From NCBI RefSeq assembly GCF_902459565.1, contig NZ_CABPSN010000001.1, positions 868,001 to 932,000 of the forward strand: DNA of 64,000 nt, given 5' to 3'. Position numbers and translations under genes: made by a program. Shown one piece after another: positions 1-11,086 of the stretch. Below the pieces are notes generated by a model. It was given only the letters and a program-made list of their open reading frames with translations, did not search any database and was not told the origin of the DNA. How positions within the stretch are numbered: position 1 is the first letter of the stretch; the number at the start of each line of letters is the position of its first letter. The stretch is from Pandoraea aquatica (GTDB lineage: Bacteria > Pseudomonadota > Gammaproteobacteria > Burkholderiales > Burkholderiaceae).

Positions 1-506
1 CTGCGAACGGCCTTGAGCGCTTCGCGCTGCTCGTCGCGCGCATTGTCGATGCAATGGTTCACGAAGAACTTCGACGCACACTCGTACTTGGCTTCTTCGA
101 AACGGTAATCGATCCATGCCCGCTGACGATCGAGCACTGCGCGACGGCCGCCAAAATCGTCGGCGGCCGGATGCAGGTCCAGTTGATCGTCATAGGGAAC
201 GGGTTTGTCGTCCTCGGCGGCAGCAGCGGCAGCGCTGGCCTTGCTGGCCGACGACGGGATGCGGTCAGCGGCCGCATCGAACGGCTTGACGGGCACCCGG
301 AGCTGTTCGGTCGTACGCCCGGCCGCCTCGACGGCGGAGAGGCCCTGTTGCGCCGATGCGGCAAACGGCATGACGGCCGCAGCCGTCACGACGCCGAACA
401 GCCCGACGGCGGAGATCGTTGCACGTGCGGGACGGCGCGAAACCTGGCGCAGATTCAGTCGCGAAAACAATTTTTCGAAGGAAATCATGAGGTTGAGCGG
501 AGTCAT
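1..506 (-). CDS. Secreted hypothetical protein, 3' end cut by window
   Basis: The frame is open from about position 506 to the window edge, so the C-terminus is missing. The translation begins with a basic stretch, then a hydrophobic segment ending in an alanine-rich MPFAASA signal-peptidase-like site, so export to the periplasm is likely. The mature part is acidic and alanine-rich, then contains an RRAVLDRQRAWIDYRFEEAKY segment with one cysteine before and one after FFVNH. Starts at 521, 506 and 488 are all in frame and none has a clear ribosome binding site; 488 gives the most normal signal peptide. It is divergent from tex, with an intergenic space of under 100 bases. I do not recognise the family. 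Confidence 0.6.
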   Translation of the reverse strand, partial: MTPLNLMISFEKLFSRLNLRQVSRRPARATISAVGLFGVVTAAAVMPFAASAQQGLSAVEAAGRTTEQLRVPVKPFDAAADRIPSSASKASAAAAAAEDDKPVPYDDQLDLHPAADDFGGRRAVLDRQRAWIDYRFEEAKYECASKFFVNHCIDNARDEQREALKAVR

Positions 507-593
507 GCCAAATTTTAGCATTGCCTGCCCGGACGCGCCCGCGGTTTATGGCAAAATGCCCCGCTCCTGGCACTTGGGTAACTCGCAACACTC

Positions 594-2948
594 ATGACGC
601 AAAACGTAGCCCTTCAGATCGTTCAACGCATTGCCGACGAACTTAACGTGCAGCCGCGTCAGGTCGCCGCCGCCGTGCAACTGCTGGACGAAGGCGCCAC
701 CGTGCCCTTCATCGCTCGCTATCGTAAGGAAGTGACCGATAACCTCGACGACACGCAACTGCGGAATCTGGAAGAGCGCCTGCTGTATCTGCGCGAACTG
801 GAAGACCGCCGGGGCGCGATCCTCGCGAGCATCGAAGAGCAAGGCAAGCTGACCGACGAACTGCGCACCGCCATCGTGGCGGCGGAAACGAAGCAGACGC
901 TCGAAGACCTTTACCTCCCGTACAAGCAAAAGCGCCGCACCCGTGCGCAGATCGCCCGCGAAGCCGGCCTTGAGCCCCTCGCGCAGGCCCTGCTCGCCGA
1001 TCCGACGCTCGACCCGCAAGTCGAAGCCGCCAAGTTCGTCGACGCCGAGAAGGGCGTGGCCGACATGAAGGCCGCACTCGACGGCGCGCGCGACATCCTG
1101 TCGGAACAGTTCGGCGAGACGGCCGAACTCCTCGGCAAGCTGCGCGACTACCTGTGGAATCAGGGGGTGGTGTCGTCGAAAGTCGTCGAAGGCAAGGAAA
1201 GCGAGGAAGGCGAGAAATTCCGCGATTACTACGACTACGCCGAACCGCTCTCAGCGGTGCCGTCGCATCGTGCGCTCGCCCTCTTCCGCGGCCGCAACCT
1301 CGGCATTCTGATGGTCAAGCTGGGCCTCGGCGAAGAACTCGACGCACAGGTCCCGCATCCGTGCGAAGGCGTGATCGCCGGTCATTTCGGCATTCGCCAG
1401 CAGAACCGCGCCGCCGACAAGTGGCTGGGCGACGTCTGCCGCTGGAGCTGGCGCGTCAAGGTGCAGCCGCACCTCGAATCGGAGCTGCTCACGCAGATTC
1501 GCGAGAGCGCCGAGAGCGAAGCCATTCGCGTGTTCGCCCGCAACCTCAAGGCGCTGCTGCTCGCCGCGCCCGCCGGTCCGAAGGGCGTGATCGGCCTGGA
1601 CCCGGGGCTGCGCACCGGCGTGAAGGTGGCCGTGGTCGATGCGACCGGCAAGCTGCTCGGCACCGACACGATCTATCCGCACGAGCCGCGTCGCGACTGG
1701 GACGGCTCGCTGGCTCGCCTGTCGAAGATTGCCGCTGCGACCGGCGCGCAACTCGTCAGCATCGGCAACGGCACGGCCTCGCGTGAGACGGACAAGCTCG
1801 CGCTGGAACTGATCAAGCGCCACCCCGAACTGAAGCTGCAAAAGATCGTGGTGTCGGAAGCCGGCGCATCGGTGTATTCGGCCTCCGAATTCGCGGCCAA
1901 GGAATTCCCGGAACTGGACGTGTCGCTGCGCGGCGCGGTCTCGATTGCCCGCCGTCTGCAAGATCCGCTGGCGGAACTCGTCAAGATCGAGCCGAAGGCC
2001 ATCGGCGTGGGTCAGTATCAGCACGACGTGAACCAGCGCGAACTGGCCCGTATGCTGGACGCCGTCGTCGAGGATTGCGTGAACGCCGTGGGCGTGGACG
2101 TCAACACGGCATCGGCTCCGCTGCTCGCCCGCGTGTCGGGCCTGAACAGCACGCTTGCGAAGAACATCGTGGACTTCCGCGACAGCAACGGCCCGTTCTC
2201 CAACCGCGAAGCGCTCAAGAAGGTGCCGCGTCTGGGCGACAAGACGTTCGAACAGGCGGCCGGCTTCCTGCGTGTGAACGGCGGCGACAATCCGCTGGAT
2301 CGTTCGTCGGTTCACCCGGAAGCATATCCGGTCGTCGAGCGCATTCTCGCCAAGATCAAGAAGTCGATTGGCGATGTGATGGGCAACGGTTCGGTCGTGC
2401 GCAGCGTGTCGCCGACGGAATTCGTCGACGAGCGTTTCGGTTTGCCGACGGTCAAGGACATCCTGACCGAACTCGAAAAGCCGGGTCGCGACCCGCGCCC
2501 CGAGTTCAAGACGGCAACGTTCCAGGACGGCGTCGAAAAGCTGACCGACCTGAAGCCCGGCATGCAGCTCGAAGGCGTGGTGACGAACGTGGCCGCCTTT
2601 GGTGCGTTCATCGACATCGGTGTGCATCAGGACGGTCTGGTTCACGTCTCTGCCATGTCGACGAAGTTCATCAAGGACCCACACGAAGTCGTGAAGGCTG
2701 GCGACATCGTGAAGGTCAAGGTGCTCGAAGTCGATCCGCGCCGTCAGCGTATTTCGCTCACCATGCGTCTGAACGACGATCTGCCGGTGGCCGGCGCGAG
2801 CGATCGCCCGAGCAGCGGCGGTGGCAACGCAGGTGGACGGGGTGCCGGCGGCGGTGGTCACCGTGGCAACAATGGCGGCGGTGGCCGTCAGCGCGAGCCG
2901 GAAACGGTCAACGCCATGGCGGCAGCATTCGCCAAGCTCAAGCGCTGA
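594..2948 (+). CDS. tex: Tex, transcription accessory RNA-binding protein
   Basis: Tex is a conserved cytoplasmic nucleic-acid-binding protein linked to transcription; in Bordetella it affects toxin gene expression. At 784 residues it is full length. The N-terminal helical region runs from residue 1, a YqgF/RNase H-like fold follows ([19 protein letters not shown] near residue 340), then helix-hairpin-helix motifs ([15 protein letters not shown] near 500), and an S1 domain (about 654-725; [26 protein letters not shown]). The C-terminal tail is glycine-rich and Arg/Asn-rich, as often seen in RNA-binding proteins. It is followed by a strong intrinsic terminator and looks monocistronic. Confidence 0.97.
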   Translation: MTQNVALQIVQRIADELNVQPRQVAAAVQLLDEGATVPFIARYRKEVTDNLDDTQLRNLEERLLYLRELEDRRGAILASIEEQGKLTDELRTAIVAAETKQTLEDLYLPYKQKRRTRAQIAREAGLEPLAQALLADPTLDPQVEAAKFVDAEKGVADMKAALDGARDILSEQFGETAELLGKLRDYLWNQGVVSSKVVEGKESEEGEKFRDYYDYAEPLSAVPSHRALALFRGRNLGILMVKLGLGEELDAQVPHPCEGVIAGHFGIRQQNRAADKWLGDVCRWSWRVKVQPHLESELLTQIRESAESEAIRVFARNLKALLLAAPAGPKGVIGLDPGLRTGVKVAVVDATGKLLGTDTIYPHEPRRDWDGSLARLSKIAAATGAQLVSIGNGTASRETDKLALELIKRHPELKLQKIVVSEAGASVYSASEFAAKEFPELDVSLRGAVSIARRLQDPLAELVKIEPKAIGVGQYQHDVNQRELARMLDAVVEDCVNAVGVDVNTASAPLLARVSGLNSTLAKNIVDFRDSNGPFSNREALKKVPRLGDKTFEQAAGFLRVNGGDNPLDRSSVHPEAYPVVERILAKIKKSIGDVMGNGSVVRSVSPTEFVDERFGLPTVKDILTELEKPGRDPRPEFKTATFQDGVEKLTDLKPGMQLEGVVTNVAAFGAFIDIGVHQDGLVHVSAMSTKFIKDPHEVVKAGDIVKVKVLEVDPRRQRISLTMRLNDDLPVAGASDRPSSGGGNAGGRGAGGGGHRGNNGGGGRQREPETVNAMAAAFAKLKR

Positions 2949-2970
2949 TCGCAACGGCTGTGCCATAAAG

Positions 2971-3003
2971 AAAAGCCCGCTCAAATTGAGCGGGCTTTTT
3001 TTC
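2971..3003 (+). terminator. Intrinsic terminator of tex
   Basis: AGCCCGCTC and GAGCGGGCT form a 9-bp GC-rich stem around AAATT, followed by a run of eight T. It lies about 25 bases after the tex stop codon. Confidence 0.9.
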
Positions 3004-3161
3004 GTCCAATGCGTGCGACGCAAGCGTAATGAAAATGCGCAACGCAAACACCGGGCGCACTATCTGCAAGCGGTCAGGTCAAGGATCGCCAGACAATTCC
3101 CCCGACGCACGTGGCGCTCACCGATCACGTGCCGCCCAATCCACTTTTGGACATTGATCCG

Positions 3162-3944
3162 ATGACCTCGATTTCCCCCGTCCAAGCGTTGTCATATCCG
3201 CTTGGATTCGACTTGCTGGTAGCGTCGAACGACGCCTGTGACCGCGCCTTTCACGCCCCCTCCACCGACACGCTTCGCACGGCATTCACGAAACTCGCCG
3301 CATATCACGCATCAAGTGCAAATGAAGCACATGCGAAACGTTATGTCGAAGAAAAACGCAAAGCCTTACTCGAACTTGCCTTCGCCCACCGTCTTCTGAT
3401 CAACGCAGCGACTCCGTCGTCCGGCGCTTTCAGCAAAGCCGGTTACGCGCTCGGGCTACTCAATCTGACCGACGCGCAATCGCGCCTAATCGCCACGATG
3501 TGCGACACCGCCATGGCGTGCCAAAACGACCCTGCAGCACGCGACGCCGCGAGAGACGCGGCGAAAGCGGCGTTTCTCAGCGACATGGGCGAAACCACCA
3601 TTGAAATCGTTTTTTCGGACAATCCTGCCGATCCGCCGACACATGCAGCAGATCGCAACATCGCGGTGCTGTGGGACCACGCAGCGCCCGCTCTGCTCGT
3701 GCGAGACAACCATTCGGGAGTCTGGAGCTACAAGCCGCTCGCCAATCTCGACGCGTGCGCGCAAATCTGGCACGGCACAGAACACTACCCCGTCGACATC
3801 GACGACGCGGTCATGGCATGTCTGGCGAGTGGAACGGAAGCTTATGGCGCGAAGGCGATTTTCGGCTTCTACGCATCGCTGTCGAATGCCGGGCTGGCAC
3901 TGGGCGAGAGTCTGTCGGGTCTGACGTCGGTCGGACGCATCTAA
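3162..3944 (+). CDS. Hypothetical protein, about 260 residues
   Basis: A single open frame with normal codon use for the region but no family that I recognise. No signal peptide or membrane segment is obvious; the N-terminal half is helical and alanine-rich (AAYHASSANEAHAKRYVEEK), and the C-terminal part is more mixed, with WDHAAPALLVRDNHSGVWSY and a glycine/serine-rich end. The ATG at 3162 was chosen; a GTG at 3111 in the same frame would add 17 residues. Neither has a good Shine-Dalgarno sequence. It converges on kup across two hairpins. Confidence 0.6.
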   Translation: MTSISPVQALSYPLGFDLLVASNDACDRAFHAPSTDTLRTAFTKLAAYHASSANEAHAKRYVEEKRKALLELAFAHRLLINAATPSSGAFSKAGYALGLLNLTDAQSRLIATMCDTAMACQNDPAARDAARDAAKAAFLSDMGETTIEIVFSDNPADPPTHAADRNIAVLWDHAAPALLVRDNHSGVWSYKPLANLDACAQIWHGTEHYPVDIDDAVMACLASGTEAYGAKAIFGFYASLSNAGLALGESLSGLTSVGRI

Positions 3945-3966
3945 GCGCGTCGGCGCCCGTCGATGC

Positions 3967-4026
3967 GCGTGGAGCGCGGACGTCATGGCAGTCCGCGCTC
4001 CACGCTACCCGGCGATCACCGGGTAG
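3967..4026. terminator. Tandem hairpins between convergent genes
   Basis: A perfect 15-bp stem (3967-3981 with 3991-4005) is followed directly by a second stem (CTACCCGG 4005-4012 with CCGGGTAG 4019-4026). They lie between the stop of the hypothetical gene and the stop of kup. There is no T tract, so factor-independent termination is unproven; the pair may act as a bidirectional terminator or mRNA 3'-end stabiliser. Confidence 0.45.
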
Positions 4027-4041
4027 CGAAACCCTTCGCCG

Positions 4042-5934
4042 TCAAATCTCGATCTTCGTCCCCAGCTCAACCACACGGTTGGCGGGAATACTAAAGAAGT
4101 CCGTCGGTTTGGCGGCGTTCTGGTGCATCCAGGCGAACAGGCGTTCGCGCCAGATCGACATCCCCGGCAGCTTGGTCGGCACGACCGTTTCGCGCGCGAG
4201 GAAGAACGACGTATCCATCAACTCGAAGTGCATGTCGGTCTTCTCTTCGAGCAGATGCAGCACTTCCTTGACGTCCGGCGTCTCGTTGAAGCCGAACGTC
4301 GCGACCACGCTAAAGAGCCCGCCAGTGTGGTCCTTGACCTCAATGCGGCTGCCGTCTTCGGCGTAGGGCACGTCGAGTGTGCGGAAGGTCAGGAAGATCG
4401 TGCGCTCATGCAGGATGCGGTTGTGCTTGAGGTTGTGCAGCAAGCTCACCGGCACCAGCGTGTTGCCGCCCGTCAGATAAATGGCGGTACCAGCCACGCG
4501 ATGCGGCGGATGCGCCAGCAGACCTTGCAGGAACGGACCGAGCGGAATCCCGTCGGCGGCCGTGCGCTCGCGCAGCAACTGACGGCCCTTGTGCCACGTC
4601 ATCAGCATGAAGAACAGGAACGCGCCGAGCGCCAGCGGCAGCCAGCCCCCCTCTTCGACCTTGATCAGGTTCGCGCCGAAGAACGCGAAGTCGACCACAA
4701 GGAAGCCTGTGATGATGAGCGCCACGAGGAACTTGTTCCAGTTCCAGACCTTGACCATGACCACGCAGGCGAGAATCGTCGTAATGACCATCGTCGTCGT
4801 CACGGCAATCCCGTACGCCGCCGCCAGATTGCTCGACGACTTGAACGCCAGCACGATCCAGATGATGACCAGCAGCAGCGACCAGTTGATGACCGGCATG
4901 TAGATCTGACCGATCTCGCGATCCGACGTGTGCAGGATCTTCATACGCGGCACGTAGCCGAGTTGAATCGCCTGACTGGTGAGCGAGAACGCCCCCGAAA
5001 TCACCGCTTGCGATGCAATCACGGTCGCGGCCGTCGCCACGATCACCAGCGGCAGCAGCGCCCAGTCCGGTGCGAGCAGGAAGAACGGGTTCTCGATGGC
5101 CTTCGGATTGGACAGTAGCAACGCGCCCTGACCGAAGTAATTCAGCGCCAGCGCCGGGAACACGAGGAACGACCACGCGAAGCGAATCGGACGGATGCCG
5201 AAGTGGCCCATGTCCGCGTACAGCGCTTCCGCACCGGTCAGCACCAGGAACACCGAGCCGAGCACGATGTACGCTTGCAGCGCGTGCGTGCGGATGAAAT
5301 GGATGCCGTAGTAGGGATTGATCGCTTTGACGATTTCTGGCGCGAGCACCATGTTGTACACGCCGAGCACGCCGAGAATCACGAACCAGACCACCATGAC
5401 GGGGCCGAACAGACGGCCGACCTTGGCCGTCCCCGACTTCTGCATCGAGAACAGAATGATCAGGATGACGATGGTAATCGGCAACACGAAGCGTGTGAGC
5501 GAGGGCGCTGCGATCTCCAACCCTTCCACCGCCGACATCACGGAGATGGCTGGTGTGATCACCGCATCCCCGTAGAACATGCAGGCGCCGAACATCCCTA
5601 GCATCATGAGGACGGACGCCCATTTGCTCCCGGCCCGCACGCTGCGCAGGCTGAGCGCCATGAGCGCCAGCACGCCGCCTTCACCGCGGTTGTCGGCGCG
5701 CATCACGAACAATACGTACTTCAGGGATACCACGATCACCAGCGCCCAGAACAGCAGCGAGATGATGCCGAACACGGCTTGCTGATTAAACGGAATGCCG
5801 TGCTGCGGATCGAAACATTCCTTGAGCGCATAGAGCGGGCTGGTGCCGATATCGCCGAAGACCACGCCGATGGCCGCCACCATGAGCGCGGGCATGGCCT
5901 GAGGGCGCTGCCCGTGTCGAATGTTTTGCGTCAT
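4042..5934 (-). CDS. kup: Kup, low-affinity potassium uptake transporter
   Basis: KUP/HAK/KT-family K+/H+ symporter in the inner membrane, 630 residues, the normal family length. The N-terminal signature [19 protein letters not shown] is near residue 22. About twelve hydrophobic segments fill residues 20-460 (for example [11 protein letters not shown] at the end), and a hydrophilic C-terminal domain of about 160 residues follows. The start ATG at 5934 gives the usual N-terminus. It is transcribed leftward, apparently alone, converging on the unknown gene at 3162. Confidence 0.97.
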   Translation of the reverse strand: MTQNIRHGQRPQAMPALMVAAIGVVFGDIGTSPLYALKECFDPQHGIPFNQQAVFGIISLLFWALVIVVSLKYVLFVMRADNRGEGGVLALMALSLRSVRAGSKWASVLMMLGMFGACMFYGDAVITPAISVMSAVEGLEIAAPSLTRFVLPITIVILIILFSMQKSGTAKVGRLFGPVMVVWFVILGVLGVYNMVLAPEIVKAINPYYGIHFIRTHALQAYIVLGSVFLVLTGAEALYADMGHFGIRPIRFAWSFLVFPALALNYFGQGALLLSNPKAIENPFFLLAPDWALLPLVIVATAATVIASQAVISGAFSLTSQAIQLGYVPRMKILHTSDREIGQIYMPVINWSLLLVIIWIVLAFKSSSNLAAAYGIAVTTTMVITTILACVVMVKVWNWNKFLVALIITGFLVVDFAFFGANLIKVEEGGWLPLALGAFLFFMLMTWHKGRQLLRERTAADGIPLGPFLQGLLAHPPHRVAGTAIYLTGGNTLVPVSLLHNLKHNRILHERTIFLTFRTLDVPYAEDGSRIEVKDHTGGLFSVVATFGFNETPDVKEVLHLLEEKTDMHFELMDTSFFLARETVVPTKLPGMSIWRERLFAWMHQNAAKPTDFFSIPANRVVELGTKIEI

Positions 5935-6300
5935 AAGGTTTGGGTAATCGCTTTATTGCGCTGCACAAAATGGGCGCTATTCTAACTGGGCGCCGGTTCC
6001 CTCGCCAGTCCGGGCAGATGCTGAGCGCCGGACCTGTTACATGACATGCTTCGCTAGGATATGACGAGCCGCGTGCCGTGACCAGTCCCGCGCGGCAAGG
6101 GTTTTGCCCGACATGAGCGCACGTGGGATCGCCGGTGCGGCACCGCTTTTCGAGTTGCAAATGCGCGACATATGCCAGACATGCGCGATTCCTGTGTCGA
6201 CAGCCCCGGCAATTGCGTGTAGCGACAGTGGCCTGTACGTCCGATGTGTCGACCACGCTGCCCCACGACTGCATGACCCCGGCTGTTCGACACGCCCATG
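5935..6300. other. Intergenic region upstream of kup
   Basis: No convincing gene is present here. It should contain the kup promoter, reading leftward, but I see no clear consensus boxes, riboswitch or repeat. The right edge is the terminator of the DUF2968 gene. Confidence 0.5.
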
Positions 6301-6325
6301 AAAAAAGCCGCCCGAAGGCGGCTTT
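6301..6325 (-). terminator. Intrinsic terminator of the DUF2968 gene
   Basis: Read on the minus strand, AAAGCCGCC, a TTCG tetraloop and GGCGGCTTT are followed by T residues. It lies about 55 bases past the stop codon of the DUF2968 gene. Confidence 0.85.
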
Positions 6326-6380
6326 CTCACATCTTGAGATGTCCGAGACATCACCCAGCGACTCGCTGGTCTGGCATCGA

Positions 6381-7103
6381 TCAGCGACGACGCGTCGTCT
6401 TCTTGGTCGAGCCCTTGACGGAGCGCACAAGTTCCGAGTCGACCGTGTTCTGCTGCGCTTCCAGCGAACGGATCTGACCCTGAACGTCCGTCAGGCGGAT
6501 GCGCGCGGCGCTACGTTCGGTTTCCAGCGCGGCGGCCTGCTCACGCACGGCCTGCTGGTTCTGTGCCAGCGCCTGTTCCTGCTGACGCTGGATGCTGAGG
6601 TCGTTCTGCACGGCGTTCAGGCGGGTTTCGCTCTCGGCCAGCTGACGCTCGATCATCGCCTTCTGCGCTTCGAGCTTGATTCGGTTGATTTCGACGTCGG
6701 CGAGGACCTGCGTCTGGTGAACGAAGTCGGCGTAAAGCGATTCGGCCTTCTTCTCGTTGCTCACCTTGACCACGCGCCAGAACTGGCCTTCGTGGAACAG
6801 GGCGACGTAGTAGCCCAGCGTCTGCGGGTAGAACAACAGGCTCGCGCCGTAGCGACCGTTATAGGTCGTGCGCAGTTCGGTCACTTCCTTGTTCTGGATG
6901 CGATCGCGCAGTTCCTGAATCGTGCCCGAGGCGGCGGGTGCCGTGGCCGATTGCGCAGGCACTGCCGGAGCTGCCAGTTGTGCAGGCGTTGCACCCGTTA
7001 CGTCGCGCACCGCATCGGCAGCCATCGCTGACGTTCCCCAGGCTGCCAGGCATGCCACCCCCACGCCCAACCACAACCGCCCCCGGCAATCACTGATTTT
7101 CAT
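6381..7103 (-). CDS. DUF2968 family exported coiled-coil protein
   Basis: The ATG at 7103 was chosen because AGGAAAAC lies just upstream and because it gives a clean signal peptide (WLGVGVACLAAWGTSAMAADA). Residues about 60-120 match the DUF2968 style (a region around LRTTYNGRYGASLLFYPQTL), followed by a long heptad-like Glu/Gln/Ala-rich stretch (ESETRLNAVQNDLSIQRQQE) that predicts a coiled coil to near the end. The tail is basic (KGSTKKTTRRR). DUF2968 proteins are known from Burkholderia relatives without defined function. It is probably periplasmic and monocistronic, with a terminator behind it. Confidence 0.85.
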   Translation of the reverse strand: MKISDCRGRLWLGVGVACLAAWGTSAMAADAVRDVTGATPAQLAAPAVPAQSATAPAASGTIQELRDRIQNKEVTELRTTYNGRYGASLLFYPQTLGYYVALFHEGQFWRVVKVSNEKKAESLYADFVHQTQVLADVEINRIKLEAQKAMIERQLAESETRLNAVQNDLSIQRQQEQALAQNQQAVREQAAALETERSAARIRLTDVQGQIRSLEAQQNTVDSELVRSVKGSTKKTTRRR

Positions 7104-7451
7104 CTGATCTGTTTTCCTGTTATCGACCGGACCGTGTGCGGTCCTTATTCGTCGCATTCATTCGCCACCCCGGACTCCGTCCCGAGGATCTGAGACCTGC
7201 GTATTTGTGGAATGATAACCGCATGCCCGCAATAGCCGACAATTCTATCCATTGAGGCGCGCTCTTCCAAGCAGGGAATGCGTTATTGTGGCCCCGCGAT
7301 TTCATCTGTTGATACTGCGCAACTGAAGGGGCGCGGGACTTCCGGTCAGTAGAAGCCGTTTGTCAGAAAAATCCCGTCATTCAAGGTGCGATTGAGGCAG
7401 TCCCCACGCAACACGCGGGGTCATACTTGTCCTTCGTATTCACCCTCGTAT
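7104..7451. other. Intergenic region between DUF2968 gene and sigma-54 activator
   Basis: No gene is supported. It should hold the promoter of the DUF2968 gene and the 3' end of the Tad-locus transcript. Close to the activator stop, from about 7431 to 7467, a TCGTATT-containing unit of about 13 bases occurs three times in tandem; the activator stop codon falls inside this array. Confidence 0.5.
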
Positions 7452-8858
7452 TTATCCCTCGTATTCGCTCGCCAGCTCCGAATCGTTGCCGACGATCTGA
7501 TACTTGCGCATCTTCTCCCACAGCACCTTGCGGCTGATGCCCAACGCATTCGCCGTGTCCTGACGCCGCCAGCCATTCGCGTCGAGCGCCGCCACGATGC
7601 GCGCGCGTTCGGTGGCGTCCCAGCGTGCACGGTCGGCCAGTGCGCCGCTGCGTGCCGGATCGTCGGCGCGCGGGACCGCCCCGGTGGCACCCATCGACAA
7701 CGCATCGAAGATCGGACGAATCCGACGCTCGTCCCAGCCCCCGAGTTGCCGGTAAATGATGCCGACGCGCTCGGCGATATTGCGCATTTCGCGGACATTA
7801 CCGGGAAACACGCCGCCTTCGACCAGTTCGCGCAGCCACGGCGGCACCTGCGCGCCGACTTCGCTGTCGCCGACCACCTTGCCCAGGTACGCCGTGAAGA
7901 CGGCCAGCTTGTCGACCGGTCCGCGCTCTTCAAGACTGGGGATGTGCAGCTCGATCACGGCGAGACGGTAGAACAGGTCGGCGCGAAATAACTCGTCGCG
8001 CACCATCGACTTCAGGTGCTTGTTGGTGGCTGCCACCAGCCGGAAGTCGAGCTTCACCGGCTGCGCCGAGCCCAGACGCGTCACCGCACTGTCCTCCAGC
8101 ACCCGCAGCAGCTTGACCTGCTGATACAGCGGCAGATCGCCGATTTCATCGAGGAACAGCGTGCCGTCGTTGGCTTGCTCGAAGTAGCCCTTGTGCGAGT
8201 ACAACGCCCCGGTGAACGCCCCTTTGGCGTGCCCGAAGAAGTGCGACTCGAACAGACCGTCGGGGATCGCTCCGCAGTTCACGGCAACGAACGGCCCCTG
8301 CCCGTAGTGGCTCTGCTTGTCGTGCAGCAAACGCGCAATCCGCTCCTTGCCCACGCCGGTCTCGCCGTGAATCAGCACGTTCGAATCGCAGTCGGCAAAG
8401 GCATCCACTTCGGCGAGCAGGCCGAGCATCGCACTCGATTGGGCGACGAGCGGGTCGGACGGTACAGGCGCGCGGTCGGCCTCCGCAATCGCACCGGAGA
8501 GTTTGAAGATGAGCGTGCGCAGTTCCGCGCCGGAGAAGTCGAGCGTGAGGATGTTGCTGTACTCGGGCGGAAAGACACTGCGGTCATTCTCGCGCGGCGT
8601 CGTCGCCACCCAGATCACCGGCATGCCGTGACCGAGCTGCCATTCGTTTGCGTTGGTCGACGCGCCTTCGATCACCGACACACTGACCACGGCGATGGAC
8701 GGCCGCGCACGCGTGCGCTCGCGCGACAGGTCGGCGCCGTCTGCACGAATCACTTCCATGTCGAAGCTTGCGAGGCAATGCGACACGCGGTCGGCAATGT
8801 CCGACTTCCCTTCCCACACGTAGACATCGAGGTCTTCACGTACTGGCTTGCTTTTCAT
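7452..8858 (-). CDS. Sigma-54-dependent enhancer-binding activator of the Tad locus
   Basis: Activator of RpoN-dependent transcription, 468 residues. The N-terminal domain (1-125) resembles a receiver fold ([22 protein letters not shown]) but I see no clear acidic phosphorylation pocket. The AAA+ domain has Walker A GETGVGKE (165-172), an intact GAFTGA loop (213-218) that contacts sigma-54, and Walker [11 protein letters not shown] Fis-type helix-turn-helix closes the protein ([23 protein letters not shown]). The ATG at 8858 gives the natural N-terminus; an upstream extension has shadow-like composition. It is the last gene of the leftward Tad cluster. Two consensus sigma-54 promoters at 22280 and 23042 are plausible targets. 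Confidence 0.92.
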   Translation of the reverse strand: MKSKPVREDLDVYVWEGKSDIADRVSHCLASFDMEVIRADGADLSRERTRARPSIAVVSVSVIEGASTNANEWQLGHGMPVIWVATTPRENDRSVFPPEYSNILTLDFSGAELRTLIFKLSGAIAEADRAPVPSDPLVAQSSAMLGLLAEVDAFADCDSNVLIHGETGVGKERIARLLHDKQSHYGQGPFVAVNCGAIPDGLFESHFFGHAKGAFTGALYSHKGYFEQANDGTLFLDEIGDLPLYQQVKLLRVLEDSAVTRLGSAQPVKLDFRLVAATNKHLKSMVRDELFRADLFYRLAVIELHIPSLEERGPVDKLAVFTAYLGKVVGDSEVGAQVPPWLRELVEGGVFPGNVREMRNIAERVGIIYRQLGGWDERRIRPIFDALSMGATGAVPRADDPARSGALADRARWDATERARIVAALDANGWRRQDTANALGISRKVLWEKMRKYQIVGNDSELASEYEG

Positions 8859-8962
8859 GCTGGTCCGCTCGTTGGCGAACGCCCCCCGGCGTTCGTCATG
8901 GTGAAATTCGGTGCGTCGTCCCGGCTCCGGTTTGGGCGTCGCAATGTGTTCCGGTAGGTTCG

Positions 8963-11080
8963 CTAATACACGAGCTGCACCAGCCCGTTCTGACAATTGA
9001 TGCTGTCGACCGTCACTGTCGTCATGCCCAGCGTGATGCCCAGCGACGACAGCAGCGTGTTCAGCACGTTGCTGAGCGGCGTGAGCAGCGGGTTGAGCAA
9101 GGTGTAGAGCACGCTGCCGAGGACGGGCGAGATGTCGGACGTGCCGATCGAACCCGACACCGCGTTGATACGGCACTGGTTGGCGTTACCGGACAAATTG
9201 CACAGTAGATCGGTGACACCGCCGAGCAAGCCGCTCACGATGCCGCCCAATGTATTGACCAGTCCGCCGACCAACCCGCCGACGCCGCCGAGTACCTGCG
9301 GCAAGTTGAGTGTCAGCACACCGCCGAGTGTGGTGCCCAGCGCGTTAGTCGTCTGCTTCAGTCCATTGGCCGCCGAGCTGAGGAACGAGTTGACGGTGGA
9401 AATCGAAGCACCGGCGACTGCCGACGGCACGTTGTTGACCAGCCCGGTGCCGATGGTCCCGGATGTCGACGTACCGCCGGCACTGACGTCTAGCGACAGA
9501 CCGGTGAGCAACGCCGAGACGATCTGACTAAGATTCACACTCGACCCGATCGGCCCGACCTTTTGTGGGAACGGTCCTGTGAAGGTAATCGGCGCGGGCG
9601 AATTGGTCACGAGCGAGAGGTTGACGTTCGCCCCGACATTGATGAGCCCGAGCAAGGTCGCGATGTTCGTGCGTTGCGTCATGAGCGTGGTGCAGCTTGC
9701 CGGGTTGGTCTGCACGTTCACGCCGCTGGCCGCCGCCCCCACGCAAACGTTCACCAGTCCCGAGTTGACTTGCAAGGTGGTCGATGGCGTCGCGCCGCAT
9801 TGCAGCGCCGTCACGGTCGCCGTCGACTGCGCGACTTCCAGCACAAGCGGCAGGTTCAACTGCGTGCCTACAGCACTGAGAATCCCGGCGAGCGGGCCAG
9901 CACTGGACGCTGCCGAATTGACCGTCAGGAACAATCGCACCTGGGCGTTCGTCGCCGTAGCCCCTACGCCGCCGACGCCGATCTGCGGCGGCGAGATCAC
10001 CCGTGCGACCACCGACACTGTCCCGCCGAGGATATTGAGCGACGGAATTGCGACGGCATTGCTCCCCGTCCCGCCGACGATGGCCGCCGTGATCAGATCG
10101 GAGATGCCCACATTGGCGTTCAGCGCGTTCGCCGCACTCACCCCCGCCGCATCGATGTTGGCGATAATGCCCGGCGTCGTTGCCGATCCGAGCAGGTTGA
10201 TCGGCAGATTGAGTACCGGGCTGTTGGCGAACACATTGATGAGGTTGTTCATCGCCGTGACGGAGGCCGACAATGCGCCGTTCTGCGTGGCGAGTGCCGT
10301 ATTCGTCGCACTCAGCAGCGTGCCGACCGTGAGGTTCTTCACCGCCGCGACCCCAGAGAGCGACGCTACGCTCACGTCCCCCGTCACCGGCACGCCGAGT
10401 GCCTGCAATAGCCCCTTGGGCGTGATGTTCACGCCGACGAGCTGCTGCGCCGCGCCTACATACAGTGTCGGCGAGATCCCCACAGAGTTGAGCAGCGGCG
10501 CAAGCACCGAATTATTCGCATTGAGCGCGAGCAGCCCCGAATCGACCGTGAACGTCACCACCGCGGGCGCTTTGCGTGCAACGGCGGTCGCGGAAATCGT
10601 GCGCGTGCCCGCCAGTTGGAAGAACGACGGCACGCCGAGCGTGAGCGTCACCTGGACGGCGTTGCCGCTCGCCGCATTGGCCGACGTCGCGGCGACGAAC
10701 GTCCCCGGTGTCGTCGCCGTGGCCGCTGGCGACGTCCAGGTCCCGCACGACGTGGCGATCGTCAGACTGGTGACGTTGTTGCCGAGATTCGACGCCACGT
10801 TCGCCCGCGCGACGGTGTCGTACGAGGTCGTGTTGGCGCAACCGGGCAGCGTTTGCGCGCCGGCGAGCGCCGCCATGTCGGCGGCACGTTGCAGATCGCG
10901 TCGCTTCATGAAGGCGAAACCGGCATCGATGGAAAACGCCAGAATCAGCACGACGGTCAGGAAGATGAACGCGAGGATCGGCACCGACCCGCGCTGGCGT
11001 CCGGCAAACCACACCGTACGCTTCGTGCCCTTCGCACGAGTCGTGTCATTCGTTGAGCGCCCACGCGCACGCGGAGTCAT
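8963..11080 (-). CDS. tadG: TadG-like pilus assembly protein, large
   Basis: The N-terminus has the TadE/TadG layout: a basic region, then one membrane helix ([21 protein letters not shown], about 31-51), then [22 protein letters not shown], which is the DUF2134/TadG signature. At 705 residues it is large for the family. The remainder is extracytoplasmic, rich in Ala, Gly, Thr, Val and Asn, with few charges and repeated motifs such as [21 protein letters not shown] near the C-terminus. That low-complexity style resembles the lipoproteins encoded at 23.4-28.8 kb. It follows the DUF3613 gene by only a few bases, so it is co-transcribed with the Tad cluster. Confidence 0.85.
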   Translation of the reverse strand: MTPRARGRSTNDTTRAKGTKRTVWFAGRQRGSVPILAFIFLTVVLILAFSIDAGFAFMKRRDLQRAADMAALAGAQTLPGCANTTSYDTVARANVASNLGNNVTSLTIATSCGTWTSPAATATTPGTFVAATSANAASGNAVQVTLTLGVPSFFQLAGTRTISATAVARKAPAVVTFTVDSGLLALNANNSVLAPLLNSVGISPTLYVGAAQQLVGVNITPKGLLQALGVPVTGDVSVASLSGVAAVKNLTVGTLLSATNTALATQNGALSASVTAMNNLINVFANSPVLNLPINLLGSATTPGIIANIDAAGVSAANALNANVGISDLITAAIVGGTGSNAVAIPSLNILGGTVSVVARVISPPQIGVGGVGATATNAQVRLFLTVNSAASSAGPLAGILSAVGTQLNLPLVLEVAQSTATVTALQCGATPSTTLQVNSGLVNVCVGAAASGVNVQTNPASCTTLMTQRTNIATLLGLINVGANVNLSLVTNSPAPITFTGPFPQKVGPIGSSVNLSQIVSALLTGLSLDVSAGGTSTSGTIGTGLVNNVPSAVAGASISTVNSFLSSAANGLKQTTNALGTTLGGVLTLNLPQVLGGVGGLVGGLVNTLGGIVSGLLGGVTDLLCNLSGNANQCRINAVSGSIGTSDISPVLGSVLYTLLNPLLTPLSNVLNTLLSSLGITLGMTTVTVDSINCQNGLVQLVY

Positions 11081-11086
11081 GAGACA

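Noticed and set aside
1251-3047. Long minus-strand open frame opposite tex
   Set aside because: It runs through the tex terminator and has shadow composition; tex is complete and well conserved.
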